The position numbers and the translations under genes were made by a program. A model generated the notes under the pieces. The model was not told the origin of the DNA. It searched no databases and saw nothing but the letters and a program-made list of their open reading frames with translations. A stretch of DNA of 64,000 bases from Acidipropionibacterium acidipropionici (lineage in GTDB: Bacteria > Actinomycetota > Actinomycetes > Propionibacteriales > Propionibacteriaceae): contig NZ_CP013126.1 of NCBI RefSeq assembly GCF_001441165.1, forward strand, positions 1,951,551 through 2,015,550, written 5' to 3'. This document shows positions 49,919 through 59,224 of the stretch, piece by piece; position 1 is the stretch's first letter, and each line of letters opens with the position of its first letter.

Positions 49919-50425
49919 CTACTTCAGTTCCACGTATTTCTGCCAGGGCCTGAAGGCTGTGCGGGTTTCCCCGTGGAGGACGACGTGAAAGGGAATCGGG
50001 TCGTGATCCCACGCCTCGCCGCGGTGGAACGGAGTGGTGAAGTACTCGCCGGCGGACTCGAGACATCCGACGAGGTTTCCGAGCGCACCCGGGTAGGCCA
50101 GCTTCAGGACGTTCTGCGAGTCACGGACTGCCAGTACGATCCCGGCCCCGAAATCAAGCGAGTCCTGTGAGTCACTCAACCAATCGAGATCTGCTATACA
50201 TTCGTCGAAGGCCGGCCAGTTCTCCCCGAAGTAGTAGGGAAACTGGAGCGCCGCGCTGAACTCGTCGAACATGCCCTGGATAGTTGCGCACTTCGTGCCC
50301 CGTAGGAATCTGACCAAGAACCCTGCACGAGCCAGCGCATCCATATCTATGTCGAACGACCGTCTGTCCGTGACGCGTGTGGTGAACGTCCAGGTTGCAT
50401 CGGGGAATTGGTCATGAGGTTTCAT
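49919..50425 (-). CDS. barstar-family (RNase inhibitor) immunity protein
   Basis: A 168-residue protein. The barstar core is ATIQGMFDEFSAALQFPYYF followed by GENWPAFDECIADLDWL: the helix and loop that plug the active site of barnase-like RNases. FGxNWDAL is the family hallmark, here FGENWPAFDEC. It is longer than classical barstar (about 90 residues), as in polymorphic-toxin immunity proteins. AAGGAGTGAAAT precedes the ATG. It follows the MafI-like gene after 3 bp. No barnase-type toxin gene is visible nearby. G+C content is lower than in flanking genes. Confidence 0.82.
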   Translation of the reverse strand: MKPHDQFPDATWTFTTRVTDRRSFDIDMDALARAGFLVRFLRGTKCATIQGMFDEFSAALQFPYYFGENWPAFDECIADLDWLSDSQDSLDFGAGIVLAVRDSQNVLKLAYPGALGNLVGCLESAGEYFTTPFHRGEAWDHDPIPFHVVLHGETRTAFRPWQKYVELK

Positions 50426-50428
50426 ATT

Positions 50429-50710
50429 TCACTCCTTCTCACGTCCGCCTTGCGAATTGCGCAGGGAGCCGACATACTTCGGATCGGTATGCAGGAGACG
50501 TTCGCAGAACTGCAAGTCCTGCATCGCTCCCACGGACAGGACGACGTCGTACTCGAAGAGCTGCGTACACAGAATTTCGAACGCCACCTGGAGCTCTCCT
50601 ACGTCGAGCAGCGATGTAACATTTCTTGAGTCCTCAGTGGGAAGACCATCGGTCTGTGTCAGATTCCGGATTGCCCGCGATACTCTGGTTTTGTCGTGAC
50701 GGTTCATCAT
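50429..50710 (-). CDS. MafI-family-like immunity protein
   Basis: A 93-residue protein with the pattern VTSLLDVGELQVAFEILCTQ followed by LFEYDVVLSVGAM. It matches my memory of MafI immunity proteins, which pair with MafB-type secreted toxins of the polymorphic toxin systems. The assignment is from motif memory only. Tandem ATGs at 50710 and 50707 are possible. The gene sits between an unknown gene and the barstar-like gene on one strand with short gaps, an immunity array. Confidence 0.65.
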   Translation of the reverse strand: MMNRHDKTRVSRAIRNLTQTDGLPTEDSRNVTSLLDVGELQVAFEILCTQLFEYDVVLSVGAMQDLQFCERLLHTDPKYVGSLRNSQGGREKE

Positions 50711-50764
50711 ATTGCCGTGGCTCCCTCGTGTGGGCTGAAGCGGGTCGGTTCATCGCGTTCCGGC

Positions 50765-51142
50765 TCAATGGTGGTAATTGTTCGGCTCGAATCGCACATC
50801 GTCCGGAGCGGGCCATCCTGCGGGCGGATCATCGGACACCCAGGCCTGCTCGATCGCCGACAATCGCCGGTCGTCGCACCAGAGGAGGATGAATCCCACC
50901 ACATCGCCGTTCCGGTAGACGTTCACATAGTCGAGGAACGGGTTGGCGGCTGAACGGAACTGGGGAGTCGACGTCGGCGTCGCGAGGTCGATCCAGTCCG
51001 GTGCGAACGACTCGATGACGGTGTCCTGGATCTGCTGCTGGCAGATCTCGGCGGCCTCGTCCGTGAAGGACAGGACGCGGCGCATGAGCGTCTTGACCTC
51101 ATCGGGGAGTGGCCGGCCGATGAGAGTCGGGTCCTCCTGCAT
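50765..51142 (-). CDS. hypothetical protein in the immunity cassette
   Basis: A 125-residue acidic soluble protein that I do not recognise. Features are a helical first half (LPDEVKTLMRRVLSFTDEAA), several aromatic residues (LDYVNVYRNGDVVGFILLWC) and a Trp/Pro-rich end (SDDPPAGWPAPDD). AGGAGG lies 7-8 nt before the ATG. Size, acidity and position upstream of the MafI-like and barstar-like genes suggest a third immunity protein, but no sequence motif proves it. Confidence 0.6.
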   Translation of the reverse strand: MQEDPTLIGRPLPDEVKTLMRRVLSFTDEAAEICQQQIQDTVIESFAPDWIDLATPTSTPQFRSAANPFLDYVNVYRNGDVVGFILLWCDDRRLSAIEQAWVSDDPPAGWPAPDDVRFEPNNYHH

Positions 51143-51187
51143 CGCGGAACCTCCTCGTCCTCGCGGAGATCAGAAGTGTCGGGTTCC

Positions 51188-52429
51188 TCAGAGACCGACG
51201 ACGGCCAAGGTGGCGCGGACCTTGGCCTCGAGCTCCTCGGACAGGGCTGTGATGTCGTCGTCCCGGCTGACGGCCTGTCCTGTGAAGACGTGGGCGAGGT
51301 TGGGGTCGGTGCCGTCGATCTGGGCGCCCCGCCAGTCGGTGACCCATTCCCCGTCGCCGTCGCGGTCGACCCATCCCAGCGGTCCGGTGATGCGGCCCCG
51401 GTCCACCTCCTCGACCTCGGCGAGGGTGTCGGCGGCCTTCCACGCGGGCAGTCCGCTGACGAAGGGGGCGGGGTGGAGCCCGCTCACCACGGCCAGGGAG
51501 CGGGTGTCGGGCAGTGCCGCGCCGGTGACGTCGGTGGACAGCAGGCGGTCCTCGTCGGCCCAGACCAGGCCGGGGAAGGGGGAGTAGCGCACGGCGCTGC
51601 AGAACGGGGCGATCCGCTCGGCCGACCATTCGACGGTGCGGCGGTGCTCGGCGGCGATGGGGCCGCGGCCTCGCAGCGCGTCGAGGATCCGGGAGGCGTT
51701 CGAGTCGTCGCCGGTGGGGCCGTGGGTCAGTGCTCGGGTGCGCAGCAACCCGTCGAGGTCTCCGACCATGAGTTTGGAGGTGACGCCGACGGCGCCCTCG
51801 ACGAGATAGGTCCAGGCGTCGGGTTCGCGGCGGATGAGGGTTTCGACGATCCAGCGCGGGTCGATGGGGTCGGCGGTGCGCACCATCGTGTCGCGCATCA
51901 GCAGGACCCGCTCCAGATCCGCCTCACCGAGGATCTCCTGCACCTGTCCCGCCAGTTCCCGCCACCGCTGCTCCCCGATGACCCCCGGGGCGACCGAGGT
52001 GATCGGCGCGCGGCGCGGAGGCGCCTGGATCCGGGGAGGATCGGCGTCCACCACGTCATAGGACATCTGGGTCACCCAGGAGTGGCCGGCACGGTGGCCG
52101 ATCACCGTCTCCGGGACGATCATCACCGACGGCGAGGCCGAACGGTCCGGGTCGAAGGCGAAGGAGCCGAAGGCGATCGGCCCGGTGCCGTGGACCCCCG
52201 GCATCTCCGTCTCGTCCTCGATCTCGGCGCTGAAGGTCTCCCACCACACATCGGCGGCGTCGGGGGAGTCGGTCTCGAAACGGGCCACCTCGCCCAGACC
52301 GATGACTCCCTGGCCGCCGTGGACCAGGCACATGCTGCGGGTCGGGGTGAGATAGGCCTCCAGGGGCCCCGGATCGGCAATGGCCACGGTACGTGCCCGC
52401 AGGCGAGTCGAGGCGGGGTTGATGATCAC
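51188..52429 (-). CDS. menF: isochorismate synthase
   Basis: A 413-residue chorismate-binding enzyme (MenF/EntC type) that opens the menaquinone pathway by converting chorismate to isochorismate. The C-terminal catalytic domain shows KLMVGDLDGLLRTRALTHGP, AAEHRRTVEWSAERIAPF, SGLHPAPFVSGLPAWKAADT, EEVDRGRITGPLGWVDRDGD and WRGAQIDG. These correspond to the metal-binding Glu residues and the general Lys/Glu pair region. GTG 52429 is used because TATTGT lies 7 nt upstream; GTG 52438 is an alternative. Divergent from the reductase-nuo block. Confidence 0.88.
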   Translation of the reverse strand: MIINPASTRLRARTVAIADPGPLEAYLTPTRSMCLVHGGQGVIGLGEVARFETDSPDAADVWWETFSAEIEDETEMPGVHGTGPIAFGSFAFDPDRSASPSVMIVPETVIGHRAGHSWVTQMSYDVVDADPPRIQAPPRRAPITSVAPGVIGEQRWRELAGQVQEILGEADLERVLLMRDTMVRTADPIDPRWIVETLIRREPDAWTYLVEGAVGVTSKLMVGDLDGLLRTRALTHGPTGDDSNASRILDALRGRGPIAAEHRRTVEWSAERIAPFCSAVRYSPFPGLVWADEDRLLSTDVTGAALPDTRSLAVVSGLHPAPFVSGLPAWKAADTLAEVEEVDRGRITGPLGWVDRDGDGEWVTDWRGAQIDGTDPNLAHVFTGQAVSRDDDITALSEELEAKVRATLAVVGL

Positions 52430-52436
52430 ATCAGGC

Positions 52437-52442
52437 ACAATA
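52437..52442 (-). promoter_or_regulatory. -10 hexamer, leaderless-type, of isochorismate synthase
   Basis: Minus-strand TATTGT, 7 nt before GTG 52429. The GntR-type palindrome at 52506-52522 lies about 65-80 bp upstream of it. Confidence 0.45.
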
Positions 52443-52505
52443 CAAGTTCGTGGCCTCCGGGTGGACGCCAGCCCACCGGGCGCCGGTGAACTCCCTGCGC
52501 CGAAT

Positions 52506-52522
52506 AATTGGTCAGACCAATT
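52506..52522. promoter_or_regulatory. perfect GntR/FadR-type operator AATTGGTCAGACCAATT
   Basis: A 17-bp palindrome with 8-bp perfect arms around one central base. It is exactly the AATTGGT-NNN-ACCAATT form bound by the FadR subfamily of GntR regulators such as PdhR (pyruvate) and LldR (lactate). It lies between isochorismate synthase and the reductase/nuo genes and can control either or both. The regulator itself is not in the window. Confidence 0.7.
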
Positions 52523-52610
52523 GTTCCGGATTCCGCTCCCGGCTGCCCGGATCATGGCAAGCTGGGGCTACGGGTCGCCGTCCGGCCTGCCGCAGGGGCG
52601 GGCAGGATGA

Positions 52611-52618
52611 TTACGTAA
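52611..52618. promoter_or_regulatory. TTACGTAA palindrome upstream of the reductase gene
   Basis: A perfect 8-bp palindrome in the A/T-rich leader (52611-52690) upstream of the reductase/nuo genes. Possible -10 (TAAACT, 52653-52658) lies downstream. Function is uncertain. Confidence 0.3.
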
Positions 52619-52745
52619 CAAAAGTGTCGCGTAATTCGGCGATTGTCTGGAGTAAACTGCCTAGCCAGAGCCATGTCATTCAATTATGAACACATGGCGG
52701 GGAGGCAATAGACTCATGGCCGAAGGTTCAATGAGGAGGCTCGCG

Positions 52746-54044
52746 ATGTCAGAGCGGACGACCGGTGGTGACGCCGCGGCGTCAGCTGTCGTCGAGTCCG
52801 ACGCCGTCATCGTCGGCGCGGGCCCCGGCGGTTCGGCGACGGCCGCCCACCTGGCCCGACGCGGCCTGCATGTCACTCTCCTGGAGAAGGCGGTCTTCCC
52901 CCGCGACAAGATCTGCGGAGACGGGCTGACCCCGCGCGCCGTCAAACAACTCATCCGGCTCGGCATCGACGTCTCCGAGGAGGCCGGCTGGAAGCACACC
53001 CGGGGCCTGCGGATCCACGGCGGCACGATCCCGTCCTTCGTGATGCCCTGGCCCGACCTGGCCGAGTACCCCGGTTTCGGGATGGTGTGCCGCCGATCCG
53101 TGCTCGACCAGTTCCTGGCCGAGCATGCCGCCTCCCAGGGCGCCGAGCTGATCACCGGGGCCAATGTCACCGAACCGGTCATCGACGGGCGCACCGACCG
53201 GATCGCCGGGGTGCGCACCAAGGACGGCCGCGTCTTCCGGGCCCCCGTCGTGGTGGCCGCCGACGGCGTCTCCTCCCGGCTGGCCACCCGGATGGGTCTT
53301 CAGCGCCGCGAAGACCGGCCGATGGGTGTCGCGGTGCGCACCTACTTCCGCTCCCCGCGCTCCGACGACGACTACCTGGACAGCTGGCTGGAGCTGTGGG
53401 ACGGCCGGCCCCATGAGTCGGATCTGCTGCCCGGCTACGGATGGGCCTTCCCGGAGGGGGACGGCACCGTCAACGTCGGCCTGGGCATGCTCGACTCCTC
53501 CGACGCCTTCCACAAGACCGACTACCGGGCGCTGATGACCCGCTGGCTGCGACACACCCCTCCGGAGTGGGGATTCACCCCCGAGAACCAGGAGGGGCCG
53601 ATCCGCGGGGCCGCCCTGCCGATGGCCTTCAACCGCCAGCCCGCCTATCACCGGGGCCTGGTGCTCGTCGGCGACTCGGGTGGAATGGTGAACCCCTTCA
53701 ACGGGGAGGGCATCGACTACGCCATGGAGGCCGGGGAGTTGGCCGCCGACGCGATCGCCGAGGCCCACTACCGAGGGGCCGGGAGCCGATCGGCCGAGAA
53801 GGCATTGGAGTCCTACCCTGGGGCGCTGCGGGCGAGCTTCGGCGGTTACTATCGGCTGGGCACGATCTTCGTGAAGCTCATCGGTGATCCACGGATCATG
53901 AGGTTGTGCACCACCTACGGGCTGCCGAGGAAGTCGCTCATGCGTGTCGTCAACAAGCTGCTCGCCAACCTCACCGACTCCCGCGGGGGTGACGCGGTCG
54001 ACCGCGTCATCAACGCTCTCACCAGGATGGCGCCGTCAGCATGA
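52746..54044 (+). CDS. geranylgeranyl-reductase-family FAD protein (MenJ-like)
   Basis: A 432-residue flavoprotein. The FAD-binding Rossmann motif is DAVIVGAGPGGSATAAHLAR. FPRDKICGDGLTPRAV is the conserved Cys-containing motif of geranylgeranyl reductases. VVAADGVSSRLATRMG and LVLVGDSGGMVNPFNGEGID complete the FAD site. Position next to nuoA and menaquinone genes suggests it saturates isoprene units of menaquinone, as MenJ does in mycobacteria; propionibacteria are known for MK-9(H4). GAGGAGG precedes ATG 52746. It is probably transcribed with nuo, 76 bp upstream of nuoA. Confidence 0.87.
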   Translation: MSERTTGGDAAASAVVESDAVIVGAGPGGSATAAHLARRGLHVTLLEKAVFPRDKICGDGLTPRAVKQLIRLGIDVSEEAGWKHTRGLRIHGGTIPSFVMPWPDLAEYPGFGMVCRRSVLDQFLAEHAASQGAELITGANVTEPVIDGRTDRIAGVRTKDGRVFRAPVVVAADGVSSRLATRMGLQRREDRPMGVAVRTYFRSPRSDDDYLDSWLELWDGRPHESDLLPGYGWAFPEGDGTVNVGLGMLDSSDAFHKTDYRALMTRWLRHTPPEWGFTPENQEGPIRGAALPMAFNRQPAYHRGLVLVGDSGGMVNPFNGEGIDYAMEAGELAADAIAEAHYRGAGSRSAEKALESYPGALRASFGGYYRLGTIFVKLIGDPRIMRLCTTYGLPRKSLMRVVNKLLANLTDSRGGDAVDRVINALTRMAPSA

Positions 54045-54120
54045 TGTCAGAGGTCGGATTCGCGCGATGCGGCGCAGAAAGCTCCGGAGGGGAAATGAAC
54101 GTCGACCGAGGTGGTAGGTC

Positions 54121-54489
54121 ATGAACGCATATGTCGGGCTCATCAGCATGCTGATCATCGCCACGCTCTTCGTGTGCGTGATGATCGGTGTCAACCTGAT
54201 CTTCAGCCCCAACAGGAAGAACCTGTCGAAGCACCAGAGCTATGAGTGCGGTATCGAACCGACCCCCCAGCCGGTGGGCGGCGGGCGCTTCCCCGTGAAG
54301 TACTACATCGTGGCGATGCTGTTCATCGTCTTCGACATCGAGATCGTCTTCCTCTACCCCTGGGCGGTCTCCTTCAACCGTTTCGCCGCACTGGGCGTCT
54401 TCGCCGTGGTGGAGATGGCGCTGTTCATCGCCGCGGTGTTCGTGTCCTACATATACGTGTACCGCCGCCGCGGCCTGGACTGGGACTGA
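54121..54489 (+). CDS. nuoA: NADH-quinone oxidoreductase subunit A
   Basis: A 122-residue membrane subunit of complex I with three helices. The loop motif [20 protein letters not shown] contains the conserved Cys-Gly-Glu, followed by [20 protein letters not shown] with the helix-2 Asp and Glu residues that line the quinone-channel entry. First gene of the nuo operon; GAGGTGG lies upstream. It is full length. Confidence 0.95.
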   Translation: MNAYVGLISMLIIATLFVCVMIGVNLIFSPNRKNLSKHQSYECGIEPTPQPVGGGRFPVKYYIVAMLFIVFDIEIVFLYPWAVSFNRFAALGVFAVVEMALFIAAVFVSYIYVYRRRGLDWD

Positions 54490-54500
54490 GAGGAGCCGAC

Positions 54501-55076
54501 ATGGCAGAACATGACGCCGATGTGCCGGCTGGAATCATGATGACCTCGATGGAGGCCATCGTCGGCTGGCTCCGCAAGACCTCCTTCTGGCCGTTGACGA
54601 TGGGCCTGGCCTGCTGCGCCATCGAGATGATCTCCTACGGCGGCCCGCGCGCCGACGCCGCCCGCTGGGGCCACGAGGTCTTCCGCGCCTCCCCGCGCCA
54701 GGCCGACCTCATGATCGTCTCGGGACGGGTGAGCCAGAAGATGGCGCCGGTGGTGCGCCAGCTCTACGACCAGATGCCCAACCCCAAGTGGGTCATCTCG
54801 ATGGGCGCCTGCGCCTCCTCGGGCGGCATCTTCAACAACTACGCGATCGTCCAGGGCTGCGACCACATCATCCCGGTCGACGTCTACCTGCCCGGTTGCC
54901 CGCCCAGCCCCGACATGCTGATCGACGCCGTCTTCAAGATCCGTGAGCAGATCCAGCACTGGCCGCTGATGGGCCACATGGCAGAGGTCGAGAAGGCCAA
55001 GGAACAGTTGGCCCTGGCCGCCACTCCGACCCTCGAGATGGAGACCACCACACCGGCCAAGGAGATCGGACGATGA
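54501..55076 (+). CDS. nuoB: NADH-quinone oxidoreductase subunit B
   Basis: A 191-residue peripheral-arm subunit that carries cluster N2, the last Fe-S centre before quinone. The ligands are visible: adjacent Cys in [11 protein letters not shown], Cys in [10 protein letters not shown] and Cys in [12 protein letters not shown]. The C-terminus ([19 protein letters not shown]) is a charged tail. AGGAG 6 nt before ATG 54501. Overlaps nuoC by 4 bp. Confidence 0.96.
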   Translation: MAEHDADVPAGIMMTSMEAIVGWLRKTSFWPLTMGLACCAIEMISYGGPRADAARWGHEVFRASPRQADLMIVSGRVSQKMAPVVRQLYDQMPNPKWVISMGACASSGGIFNNYAIVQGCDHIIPVDVYLPGCPPSPDMLIDAVFKIREQIQHWPLMGHMAEVEKAKEQLALAATPTLEMETTTPAKEIGR

Positions 55077-55782
55077 GCGAGCAGACCCCGGCGACCCCCC
55101 AGGGATCCGGGCTGGAGGCCGCCGGCCAGAACCCCGTGATAGAGACGAAGACCGGCATGTGGGGAGGGGCCTCGGGCTCCTCCGACACCTCCGGCTACAA
55201 CGGCCTCACCCGCCTGATCGAGATGCCCGGCGACTCCTCGCGTCCCTACGGCGGCTGGTTCGATGCCGTCGCCGACCGGATGGCCGAACTCGTCCCGGGC
55301 TTCTCGGCCGGTCTCACTCTGGTCGACCGCGGCGAGATCACCTTCTTCGTGCTCCCCGGCAAGCTCCTGGAGCTGGCCGAGGCCCTGCGCGACGACGAGA
55401 AGCTGCGATTCGAGTCCTGCTCCTGTCTCACCTGCGTGCACTACCCGCAGATGACCGGCGCCGAGCTCCACGTCGTCTACGACCTGCTCTCCTACACCCA
55501 CAACCGGCGGATCCGCCTCGAGGTGGCCCTGGCCGACCCCGAGGACCAGCACCCGCACCTGCCCTCGGTCGTCTCGGTGTACCCGCACGCCGACTGGCAG
55601 GAGCGCGAGGCCTGGGACATGTTCGGGGTCATCTTCGACGGCCACCCGGCGCTCACCCGGATCCTCATGCCCGACGACTGGCAGGGCCATCCGCAGCGCA
55701 AGGACTACCCCCTGGGCGGGATCCCCGTCGAGTACAAGGGCGCCGTCGTCGCGCCGCCTGACCAGCGCAGGAGCTACAACTG

Positions 55783-55783
<1 letters not shown>
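55073..55783 (+). CDS. nuoC: NADH-quinone oxidoreductase subunit C
   Basis: A 236-residue hydrophilic subunit. The family signature is [19 protein letters not shown] followed by [20 protein letters not shown]. An N-terminal low-complexity stretch (residues 1-40) precedes the conserved domain. It is separate from nuoD, as usual in actinobacteria. The stop TGA shares its last base with the nuoD ATG. Confidence 0.95.
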
Positions 55784-57107
<1,324 letters not shown>

Positions 57108-57111
<4 letters not shown>

Positions 57112-57878
57112 CCGATCCCACACAGTCGTCCTCCTACCCCTACGAGGAGGAGTTCGAGTCGCACTTCGGCGCACCGCTGGTCGACCAGGACGACCAGTCC
57201 ACGGCGATCACCGAGCAGACCATGGAGGAACTGCGGGCCCTGGCCGCCCGCTACCCGGACTCCCGCTCGGCCCTGCTGCCGATGCTGCACCTGGTGCAGT
57301 CGGTGGATGGCCGGGTCTCCCCGGCCGGCGTCGAGGCCTGCGCAGAGGTGCTCGGCATCACCGCCGCCCAGGTCTCGGGCGTGGCCACCTTCTACACCAT
57401 GTACAAGCGCCGCCCCGGCGGCAAGCACCACATCGGGGTGTGCACCACCGCGCTGTGCGCCATCCTCGGCGGAGACGTGCTGCTCGACCGCGTCGAGCAC
57501 AAGCTCGGCATCAAGGAGGGCCAGACCACCCCCGACGGGAAGTTCTCCCTGGAGCGCATCGAGTGCAACGCCGCCTGCGACTTCGCCCCCATCATGATGG
57601 TCAACTGGGAGTACATGGACAACATGACCCCGGCCAGGGCCGACGAGATCCTCGACACCCTGGCCGCCGATGAGGAGGTCCACTCCACCCGCGGCGCCAC
57701 CATCACCTCCTGGCGCGAGGCCGAGCGGGTGCTCGCCGGATTCCCCGACGGGCGCGCCGACGAGGGCCCCACCGCCGGAGACGCCTCACTGCGGGGCCTG
57801 CGGATCGCCCGGGAGCACGGCTGGCACGCCCCCGATCCGAACAACCTTCCACAGCCCGATCCCGAGGAGGGCAAGTGA
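57108..57878 (+). CDS. nuoE: NADH-quinone oxidoreductase subunit E
   Basis: A 256-residue thioredoxin-fold subunit with the N1a [2Fe-2S] cluster. Its Cys ligands lie in [13 protein letters not shown] and [16 protein letters not shown]. The chain has about 60 residues after the conserved domain ([18 protein letters not shown] onward), longer than E. coli NuoE but common in actinobacteria. Its stop overlaps the nuoF GTG start by 4 bp. Confidence 0.95.
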
Positions 57879-59224
57879 GCACCACCGTTCACGCCGGTCC
57901 GGGCGTCGATCCGCTGACCCCGGTCCTCTCGGCCAACTGGGACGACAACCGCGCCTGGAAACTCACCAACTACGAGCGCCGCGGCGGCTACAACGCGCTG
58001 CGCAAGGCCGTGGCGATGGCGCCTGGCGAGGTGACCTCCCTGGTCAAGGACGCCAACCTGCGCGGCCGCGGGGGAGCCGGATTCCCCACCGGGATGAAAT
58101 GGTCCTTCGTCCCCAAGGACAACCCCAACCCCACCTACCTGGTGGTCAACTGCGACGAGTCGGAGCCCGGCACCTGCAAGGACATGCCGCTGCTGATGGC
58201 CTCCCCCCACACCCTGGTCGAGGGGGTGGTCATCGCTTCCTACGCGATCGGGGCCAAGGTCGCCTTCATCTATGTCCGCGGCGAGGTGCTGCACATCATC
58301 CGGCGACTCCAGCAGGCCGTCCGGGAGGCCTACTCGGCCGGCTACGTCGGCCACGACATCCTGGGCACCGGCTATGACCTGGACATCATCGTCCACGCCG
58401 GGGCGGGGGCCTACATCTGCGGCGAGGAGACCGCCCTGCTCGACTCCCTGGAGGGCCGTCGCGGCCAGCCCCGGCTGCGTCCCCCCTTCCCGGCGGTCGC
58501 GGGGCTGTACGCCAGCCCGACCGTCATCAACAACGCCGAGTCCATCGCCTCGGTGCCGGCCGTGGTGGCCAACGGACGCGACTGGTTCAAGGCCATGGGC
58601 ACCGAGAAGTCCGACGGCTTCACGCTCTACTCGCTGTCGGGCCACGTCGCCCATCCCGGGCAGTTCGAGGCGCCGATGGGCATCACGCTGCGCTCGCTGC
58701 TCGACATGAGCGGCGGGATGCGCCCCGGCCACCGGCTGAAGTTCTTCACCCCGGGCGGCTCCTCGACCCCGATCCTCACCGCCGACGACATCGACCTGCC
58801 GCTGGACTACGAGACGATGGCCGCCAACGGCACCATCCTCGGCACCAAGGCGCTGCAGTGCTTCGACGAGACCACCTCGGTGGTGCGCGCCACGCTGCGC
58901 TGGATCGAGTTCTACAAGCACGAGTCCTGCGGCAAGTGCACCCCCTGCCGGGAGGGCACGTGGTGGCTGGTCCAGATGCTGCGAAAGATCGAGGCCGGGC
59001 AGGGCGAGCCGGGCGACGTCGACAAGCTGCTCGACGTCAACGAGAACATCGGCGGGCGCTCCTTCTGCGCCCTGGCCGACGGGGCCGTGGGCTGCATCCG
59101 CGGAGCGGTGAAGCATTTCCGCGAGGAGTTCGAGGCCGGCTGCCACGGGGTGCCCGCCTGGGAGCTCCTTCCCTATGACAGGAGCGCCATCTTCAGTGAC
59201 GCCGAGGTGGGAGCGATCTCATGA
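57875..59224 (+). CDS. nuoF: NADH-quinone oxidoreductase subunit F
   Basis: A 449-residue subunit that oxidises NADH. The NADH/FMN-binding motif is RGRGGAGFPTGMKWSF, with GAGAYICGEETALLDSLEG as second flavin loop. The N3 [4Fe-4S] cluster is ligated by ESCGKCTPCREG and a later Cys in GRSFCALADGAVGCIR. GTG start; overlaps nuoE and nuoG by 4 bp each. Confidence 0.96.
   Translation: MSTTVHAGPGVDPLTPVLSANWDDNRAWKLTNYERRGGYNALRKAVAMAPGEVTSLVKDANLRGRGGAGFPTGMKWSFVPKDNPNPTYLVVNCDESEPGTCKDMPLLMASPHTLVEGVVIASYAIGAKVAFIYVRGEVLHIIRRLQQAVREAYSAGYVGHDILGTGYDLDIIVHAGAGAYICGEETALLDSLEGRRGQPRLRPPFPAVAGLYASPTVINNAESIASVPAVVANGRDWFKAMGTEKSDGFTLYSLSGHVAHPGQFEAPMGITLRSLLDMSGGMRPGHRLKFFTPGGSSTPILTADDIDLPLDYETMAANGTILGTKALQCFDETTSVVRATLRWIEFYKHESCGKCTPCREGTWWLVQMLRKIEAGQGEPGDVDKLLDVNENIGGRSFCALADGAVGCIRGAVKHFREEFEAGCHGVPAWELLPYDRSAIFSDAEVGAIS

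Noticed and set aside
49919-51142. Complete toxin-antitoxin module
   Set aside because: Only inhibitor/immunity-like proteins are seen; I found no RNase, MafB, Rhs or secretion-signal protein within the flanking genes.
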